DNA of 64,000 nucleotides, taken from NCBI RefSeq assembly GCF_001593955.1, contig NZ_LTAZ01000004.1, positions 310,001 to 374,000 on the forward strand. The letters are read 5' to 3'. Below the pieces are notes generated by a model. It was not told where the DNA came from and ran no database searches. It worked only from the letters and a program-made list of their open reading frames with translations. Shown here in pieces: positions 59,507 through 64,000 of this stretch (position 1 is the first letter of the stretch; each line of letters opens with the position of its first letter). The translations under genes were made by a program, and so were the position numbers. The DNA is from Halalkalicoccus paucihalophilus (GTDB lineage: Archaea; Halobacteriota; Halobacteria; Halobacteriales; Halalkalicoccaceae).

Positions 59507-60709
59507 TCAGAGCACCCCGAACCCGAACAGCGGCCCGAAAACGGCGTGGAGGGCGATTCCGACGGCCAGCGCGGGGACCGTCGTGTAGATCGAGGCGACG
59601 ATCGCCGCGGTCTTGTCCATCGCGATCAGCGGGAACAGCGCGTCGCCGTCCTGGCTGATGGCGTTCGCCGTGAGCGCCGAGAAGGGGATCGCGCCCTCGG
59701 CGTAGACGCCCGCGAGGACGATCTGGGGACCACAGCCCGGAATCAGCCCGACGAGCGCCCCGCCGACCGGCGCGAGCAGCCCTGCCGCGGCCGCGGCGGC
59801 CGCGATATCGACGTTCCCGAACAGGACGACGTACTCGTAGAGCAGGTAGCCCGCGATCACCCAGACCGTGACGAAACTCGTCTCCATCGCCGCGTGCTGG
59901 AAGGTGTCGTAGGCGCTTTCGAAGGATTCGCGGACGTGACCGACCCCGCCCTCGCCGATGTACCGCCGACCGATCGCGTAGAGGTATATCGAGAGGACCG
60001 ACCCGACGATCCCGGCGACGGTAAAGACCCCCGCAAAGGTGGGCGCGACGGTCATCGCCACGTCGGGTGCGCCCCGCAGGAGGTAGACGGTGCCGGCGAC
60101 CAACGCCACGAGCGCGGTGGCCCACCACGCGACGTGGGCCCCGTGGCTGAGCCACGTCATGACTCCCGTCTCCCGACTTTTCCCGTGGTCGTGGCTACAC
60201 GCGACGCCGTCGTACTCGTGGCCCGGGTTAGCCGCGGGGTTCGCGCGGGCCATCGTCCCGCCGTCGGTGGCGGTCGTGCGGAGTCGCGCGACCGCGCGGT
60301 CGATTCGCCCGACACCGAGGCCGAACCGGTCGATCGCGTACCCCGAGACGATCGCTGCGACAAAGGAGATCCCATACGCATAGAGCGCGGCCTCGGGCGC
60401 GAGCGCGAGGAGGACGAACGCCGAGTCGCCGGCGGTGGCGATCAGTGTCGCGACGACGGTCCCGAAACTGACGCGCCCGCGGACGTACAGCGGCATCATC
60501 ACAATTGCGCCGCCACAGCCCGGCGTCAGTCCCAACAGTGAGCCGATCAGCGGCTGGGCGCGCTCGTTGCGTTCGAGGCGCTCGACGAGGCGACCGCCGG
60601 TCCGGTACTGCACGTAGCTGAACACCACCACCGTGATCGCGACGAACGCGCTCACCTGAACGAACCCGTCGCGAACCGACCCGACGAGGATCTCGATCGG
60701 TTCAGACAT
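59507..60709 (-). CDS. Putative heavy-metal/manganese transporter (ArsP_2 family)
   Basis: A 400-residue membrane protein with about ten helices of the ten-TM putative metal-exporter family. It has two homologous halves: LLGLTPGCGGAIVMMPL near residue 60 and LVGLIPGCGPQIVLAGV near residue 345, each with a PGCG motif whose Cys may ligate metal, and a cytoplasmic His-containing loop (CSHDHGKSRE). Start ATG 60709 is preferred to a GTG at 60718. Its promoter region contains a perfect TTAGA-N4-TCTAA palindrome, as expected for a DtxR/MntR-type metal regulator, so export induced by metal excess is plausible. Confidence 0.8.
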   Translation of the reverse strand: MSEPIEILVGSVRDGFVQVSAFVAITVVVFSYVQYRTGGRLVERLERNERAQPLIGSLLGLTPGCGGAIVMMPLYVRGRVSFGTVVATLIATAGDSAFVLLALAPEAALYAYGISFVAAIVSGYAIDRFGLGVGRIDRAVARLRTTATDGGTMARANPAANPGHEYDGVACSHDHGKSRETGVMTWLSHGAHVAWWATALVALVAGTVYLLRGAPDVAMTVAPTFAGVFTVAGIVGSVLSIYLYAIGRRYIGEGGVGHVRESFESAYDTFQHAAMETSFVTVWVIAGYLLYEYVVLFGNVDIAAAAAAAGLLAPVGGALVGLIPGCGPQIVLAGVYAEGAIPFSALTANAISQDGDALFPLIAMDKTAAIVASIYTTVPALAVGIALHAVFGPLFGFGVL

Positions 60710-60746
60710 ACGACTCACGCCCCTCGTTCGAGGCTCCGCCAGACGG

Positions 60747-60762
60747 ATTAGACATCTCTAAT
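60747..60762. promoter_or_regulatory. Palindrome ATTAGA-CATC-TCTAAT at the metal transporter promoter
   Basis: Six-base perfect arms around CATC, 38-53 nt upstream of the transporter ATG, at or next to the core promoter. The TTAG/CTAA half-sites are like those of DtxR/MntR/SirR regulators. Its position fits repression. A related palindrome with TTAGG/CCTAA half-sites lies at 20954-20970. Confidence 0.5.
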
Positions 60763-60854
60763 TCTCTATTTAGCATGGGGGAATTTATACGTTACGTCGC
60801 GACTCGTGTTTCGGGACGGCCGGTCGACGGGACTCGGGGAATCGTCTCGGGGTT

Positions 60855-60860
60855 TTTATA
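60855..60860 (+). promoter_or_regulatory. TATA box of the Gfo/Idh/MocA gene
   Basis: tttata, preceded by ggtt, centred about 25 nt upstream of the ATG at 60882: a leaderless arrangement. Confidence 0.55.
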
Positions 60861-60881
60861 CCGACCGCACAACCGTCCGGC

Positions 60882-61856
60882 ATGGAGTTCGGAGTCCTGA
60901 GTACGGCGGGTATCGCACGGAAGGCGTTCCTCCCGGCGGTGGAGGCAAGCGAGCATACGGTCGGGGCGATCGCCTCGCGCGACGGCGAGCGAGCGCGAAA
61001 CGTCGCCGAGGAGTACGCGATTCCGCGCCACTACGGGAGCTACGAGGCGCTGTTAGGTGACGAAGGGATCGACGCGGTCTACGTCCCGCTTCCCAACGGG
61101 CTGCACGGCGAGTGGACCCGCAAGGCCGCGGACGCCGACCTCGACGTACTCTGTGAGAAGCCCCTCGCCGCGGACGCCGAGGCGGCCCGCGGGGTCGTCG
61201 AGCACTGCCGCGAGCGGGGCGTGACGCTGATGGAGGGCTTTATGTACCGGTATCACCCCCGCACCGAGCGCGCGGTCGAACTCGCCCGTGGGGAACTCAA
61301 GGGCGTTCACTCGGTGTCGGCGACGTTCAAGTTCCCGCTTTCGGATCCCGAGGACGTGCGTCTCTCGCCGGAGTTGGCCGGCGGGAGCCTAATGGACGTG
61401 GGCTGTTATGCGGTCTCCGTGGCGCGGCTCTTCCTCGGAGACCCCGAGAGAGCCTTCGCGAGCGTCCACGACTCGCGGGGAGCCGGCGTGGACACCGATC
61501 TCGCAGGAGTATTGGAGTTCGAGGGCGGCGCTTCGGCCCGGATCGCCTCGGGGTTCGACTCACAGCTCGTCCAGCGCTACCGCGTCGAAGGGGAAAACGG
61601 CTGGATCGAGGTCGAGGACGCCTTCGACGCGCCGACCGACGAACTCACCGAACTCACGTATCGAGTCGACGGCCGCGAGGGGATCGAGACCTTCGACCCG
61701 GTCGATCAGTTCCGCCTCGAGGTCGAGAGTTTCGCCTCGGCGGTCGAGTCGGGCGAGTCCCCGCAGACCGACGGCGCGGAGGCGGTCGCAAACATGGAGG
61801 CCATCGACGCGCTCGCCGAGAGCGCCGAGCGGGGCGAAGTCGTTACCCTCGACTGA
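60882..61856 (+). CDS. Gfo/Idh/MocA-family oxidoreductase
   Basis: A 324-residue NAD(P)-dependent sugar dehydrogenase-type protein. The N-terminal Rossmann domain has MEFGVLSTAGIARKAFLPAVEA, YVPLPNGLHGEW and the family motif CEKPLAADAE (EKP, with the catalytic Lys). The C-terminal domain has EGFMYRYHPRTER and GGSLMDVGCYAVSVARLFLG, as in xylose/glucose-type dehydrogenases and haloarchaeal XDH. The cofactor preference is not clear from the loop sequence. Its own leaderless promoter precedes it, divergent from the metal transporter. Confidence 0.88.
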   Translation: MEFGVLSTAGIARKAFLPAVEASEHTVGAIASRDGERARNVAEEYAIPRHYGSYEALLGDEGIDAVYVPLPNGLHGEWTRKAADADLDVLCEKPLAADAEAARGVVEHCRERGVTLMEGFMYRYHPRTERAVELARGELKGVHSVSATFKFPLSDPEDVRLSPELAGGSLMDVGCYAVSVARLFLGDPERAFASVHDSRGAGVDTDLAGVLEFEGGASARIASGFDSQLVQRYRVEGENGWIEVEDAFDAPTDELTELTYRVDGREGIETFDPVDQFRLEVESFASAVESGESPQTDGAEAVANMEAIDALAESAERGEVVTLD

Positions 61857-61862
61857 CCGCTC

Positions 61863-62738
61863 TCAGAACAGTTCCGCACCGTGTCCGACCTGCGTCTGGT
61901 AGGCGCGGGCCTCGATCCCCTCCTCGGCGAAGCGATCGAGCATCGCGCTCGCGATCCGCTTTCGTCGGTTCCCGTCGCAGGCCGCAACGATCGCCGGGCC
62001 CGCGCCGCTGACCGTGACGCCGGTCGCGCCCGCTTCGAGGGCGGTCTCGCGCACGTCGGCGTAGCCGTCGATGAGTTCGGCGCGCGCGGGCGTAACGATC
62101 CCGTTCTCCATTCCCCGACCGACCAGCGTGGGGTCGTCCCGGAACATCCCGGCGACGAGCGTCGCCGCCCGGCCGACGCACTCGACGACCTCCGAGACCG
62201 GCGCCGAGCGCGGGACGACCCGCCGGGCGTCACGGGTCGAGATCACGATCTCGGGCAGACAGACCACCAGCGGGATCGAGGCGTCGACCTGCGTGACCCC
62301 CTCGGGGGTGGCGATCGTAAACCCGCCCATGATCGCGGGCGCGACGTTGTCGGAGTGGGCCTCGCCCGAGACCAGCGCCTCGCCCTCGGCGGCGTAGGGC
62401 ACCAGTTCCTCCCGGCTGTGTCCCAGATCGTACGCCGCGTTGATCCCGACGGCGACGGCGGCGGCGCTGGCCGCAGACGAACCGAGCCCCGATGAGGGTC
62501 GGACCCCCTTGTCGATCTCGATCCGTGCGGGCGAGTCCAGTGCCTTCGCGACCGCTCCCGCGACGTTCTTCTCGGGGTTCTCGGGGATGAATTCGCTGCC
62601 CGCGCCGGACATCTCGATCGTCGTTTCCGCGGCGGGTTCGACCCGGACGACGTCGGCGGGCTGCGAGAGGGCCGCACCGAAGACGTCGAAGCCGCTGCCG
62701 AGGTTCGCGCTCGTCGCGGGGGCCCGCACGGTGACCAT
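61863..62738 (-). CDS. thrB: Homoserine kinase
   Basis: Phosphorylates homoserine in threonine synthesis. The 291-residue GHMP kinase has MVTVRAPATSANLGSGFDVFG at the N-terminus, the ATP-binding PSSGLGSSAASAAA and the C-terminal ATGVTVSGAGPAIVAACD. Length and motifs are normal. It is convergent with the Gfo/Idh/MocA gene (6-bp gap). No other threonine gene is in the window. Confidence 0.95.
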   Translation of the reverse strand: MVTVRAPATSANLGSGFDVFGAALSQPADVVRVEPAAETTIEMSGAGSEFIPENPEKNVAGAVAKALDSPARIEIDKGVRPSSGLGSSAASAAAVAVGINAAYDLGHSREELVPYAAEGEALVSGEAHSDNVAPAIMGGFTIATPEGVTQVDASIPLVVCLPEIVISTRDARRVVPRSAPVSEVVECVGRAATLVAGMFRDDPTLVGRGMENGIVTPARAELIDGYADVRETALEAGATGVTVSGAGPAIVAACDGNRRKRIASAMLDRFAEEGIEARAYQTQVGHGAELF

Positions 62739-62783
62739 GCCCCTCGTTCCCGGAGGGCGGGCAAAAAGGTAGCGTCTCCGCGC

Positions 62784-63374
62784 CTACGCGTCGCCTTCCT
62801 CGCGCACGCCCGGCGCGCTCCCTACGTCCACGTCCTCGGGTTCCTCGCCCCCGCCGACACCGACCTCGCCGCGTTCGTCCTCAACGTAGAGGTCGTCGGC
62901 GAACCCGCTCTCGGCGTGAGGATGCTCGGGATCGTCGAGCTTTTCGAGGGTCGCGGGTGCCTCGGGGATTCCCCCCTCGGGCCGAAATGCGCCGAGAGGA
63001 TCGTCGATAGTGATGTCGTAACGCTCGAAGAAGTTGGCGTACCGTTCGTAGTGTTTTTCCAGTTCCTCGACCGGGATCTCCATCATCTCGGTCCAGCCGT
63101 GGTTGTAGAAGTCGAAGTTAGCCTGGATGTGGGTGATCTCGCGCGCGCTCGCCTCGTCGAAGTCCTCCTCGAGCGCGCGCAGGTAGGTGTCCATCGTCGC
63201 GTCGAAGAAGGCGTCGAGGTGCTCGCGGCGCTCCTCCCGACGGCTCTCCTCGGCCTTTCCGAGGAAGATCCGCGTGTGCATCTTGACCAGTCCGTACGTG
63301 GCAACGGTGCTGACGCCGGGGGTCGACAGCGCCTTTTTCGCGGCCCAGTGGCGCGGGTTCTGTCGGATCTTCAT
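62784..63374 (-). CDS. Conserved haloarchaeal protein of unknown function
   Basis: A 196-residue, largely helical, acidic protein. It starts with a basic stretch MKIRQNPRHWAAKKALSTPG, then a long charged helical region (EESRREERREHLDAFFDATMDTYL and so on), a FYNHGWTEMMEIP motif near residue 90, and an acidic disordered tail (VGVGGGEEPEDVDVG). I recall such proteins as a family found only in haloarchaea but cannot name a function. It is upstream of thrB on the same strand. Confidence 0.7.
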   Translation of the reverse strand: MKIRQNPRHWAAKKALSTPGVSTVATYGLVKMHTRIFLGKAEESRREERREHLDAFFDATMDTYLRALEEDFDEASAREITHIQANFDFYNHGWTEMMEIPVEELEKHYERYANFFERYDITIDDPLGAFRPEGGIPEAPATLEKLDDPEHPHAESGFADDLYVEDERGEVGVGGGEEPEDVDVGSAPGVREEGDA

Positions 63375-63466
63375 GGACGGGGGTTGGGACGCGAATACCT
63401 TGAACGTCCCGCTGACGGCCGTCCGAATAGCAACCGACTTTACCCCTCGTGTCGAATCCCCTCGAC

Positions 63467-64000
63467 ATGACCCAGTCGTACGTGATCATCGGCGATGGGA
63501 TCTCGGGCAGTTCCGCCGCCGAGACCCTCCGGGAAAAAGACCCCGACGCGGAGATCACGGTCGTAACCGACGAGGGCGAACCGCTCTATAACCGTATCCT
63601 CATCAAGGAGTTCGCCAAGGGCAAACTCCCCGAAGCCCCGATCTCGATCCACGACGAGAGCTGGTACGAGGACCGCGACATCACCCTCTCGCTCAACACC
63701 CACGTCACGCACATCGACCCCGAAGCCCACGTCGTCCACACCCACGAGGGCGACGACCTCGGGTACGACAAACTGCTGATCGCGACCGGCGGCACTCCGA
63801 CCCAACTGCCCGTCGAGAACAGCGACGCGGAGGGGATCCACCACTTCTGGACGTTCCAAGACGCTCGAAAAATCGAGGAGGACGCGAGCAATGCCGAGAA
63901 GGGCGTCGCCGTCGGCGCGGGCCTGCTTGGCATCGATCTGGCAGCGATCTGCGGGGCACAGGATGTCGCGGGCAAGTATCTGATGCGTGGCAACCGCTGG
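63467..64000 (+). CDS. FAD-dependent NAD(P)H oxidoreductase, N-terminal part (3' end outside window)
   Basis: The first 178 residues of a pyridine-nucleotide-disulfide-type flavoprotein. It begins MTQSYVIIGDGISGSSAAETL (FAD-binding GxGxxG/A), continues with YNRILIKEFAKGKL, and has LLIATGGTPTQLP, typical of NirB, rubredoxin reductase and ferredoxin reductase-like enzymes. The second dinucleotide motif is VAVGAGLLGIDLAAICG. The frame runs off the right end of the window. Substrate or electron acceptor cannot be set from this part. Confidence 0.88.
   Translation, partial: MTQSYVIIGDGISGSSAAETLREKDPDAEITVVTDEGEPLYNRILIKEFAKGKLPEAPISIHDESWYEDRDITLSLNTHVTHIDPEAHVVHTHEGDDLGYDKLLIATGGTPTQLPVENSDAEGIHHFWTFQDARKIEEDASNAEKGVAVGAGLLGIDLAAICGAQDVAGKYLMRGNRW

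Noticed and set aside
1-64000. CRISPR arrays, insertion sequences, rRNA and plasmid or virus genes
   Set aside because: No regularly spaced repeats, transposase motifs, terminal repeats, rRNA sequence or replication/capsid genes were seen anywhere in the window.

Overview
The window is a gene-dense, high-GC stretch of haloarchaeal (class Halobacteria) chromosome. The evidence is acidic proteins throughout, Tat signals on secreted proteins, a bacterioruberin (C50 carotenoid) cluster, archaeal DnaG, archaeal deoxyhypusine synthase and aIF5A, an AhbA/AhbB-type haem route, small CPxCG zinc-finger and HTH-10 proteins, and TATA boxes about 25 nt upstream of start codons, as in leaderless transcription. 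I see no rRNA, no convincing tRNA, no CRISPR array and no insertion sequence. Almost everything looks like core chromosome; only a few small AT-richer genes (4799-5005, 29251-29580) look acquired. I cannot name the genus.

Layout. 1-2022: the 3' part of PEP carboxylase and a convergent Tat-exported protein. 2437-6977: the bacterioruberin cluster crtD-lyeJ-(small membrane protein)-cruF, convergent with crtB. 7043-8316: isocitrate lyase with a translationally coupled upstream mini-gene. 8567-15923: LOR/SDH-family ornithine cyclodeaminase-like enzyme, Ca2+/cation antiporter, SRAP protein, HAD and FAA hydrolases, alpha/beta hydrolase, exported subtilase and a gamma-carbonic-anhydrase-like protein with an altered metal site. 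16060-20937: YchF GTPase, small zinc finger, membrane-anchored beta-propeller, CBS protein, membrane protein and an internally duplicated unknown. 20938-21245: no gene, but a metal-box-like palindrome and a TATA box. 21246-22214: NAD synthase.

22664-31140 looks like a cell-surface glycan region: two GT4 glycosyltransferases, two alkaline-phosphatase/sulfatase-superfamily proteins, a YbhN-type flippase-like membrane protein, a DedA/VTT protein and an arylsulfotransferase-like beta-propeller. 31293-33743 holds a CNNM/CBS membrane protein, a universal stress protein and an HTH-10 regulator. 33933-37541 is the aIF5A hypusination neighbourhood: deoxyhypusine synthase, Nif3, a 37-residue extremely basic micropeptide, agmatinase-like protein and aIF5A. 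37586-41957: aminotransferase, GNAT, UbiB-like kinase, Hsp20 and a GIDE-like membrane protein.

42036-45201: two different MoeA proteins bridged by a 27-codon ORF with ATGA overlaps on both sides. 45898-49615: an LWR-motif protein, pterin carbinolamine dehydratase, then hemA, precorrin-2 dehydrogenase and a fused AhbA-AhbB sirohaem decarboxylase. 50467-53441: two complementary cis-prenyltransferase paralogues, of which only the first keeps the catalytic DGN motif, next to a DUF92/VTE6-type membrane protein; this suggests a heteromeric polyprenol module. 53449-63374: DnaG, tRNA-binding-fold protein, CARF-like/wHTH regulator, DUF1405, class V aminotransferase, PdxS, a heavy-metal (Mn-type) transporter whose promoter carries a TTAGA-N4-TCTAA palindrome, Gfo/Idh/MocA oxidoreductase, homoserine kinase and an unknown. 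The window ends inside an FAD-dependent oxidoreductase.
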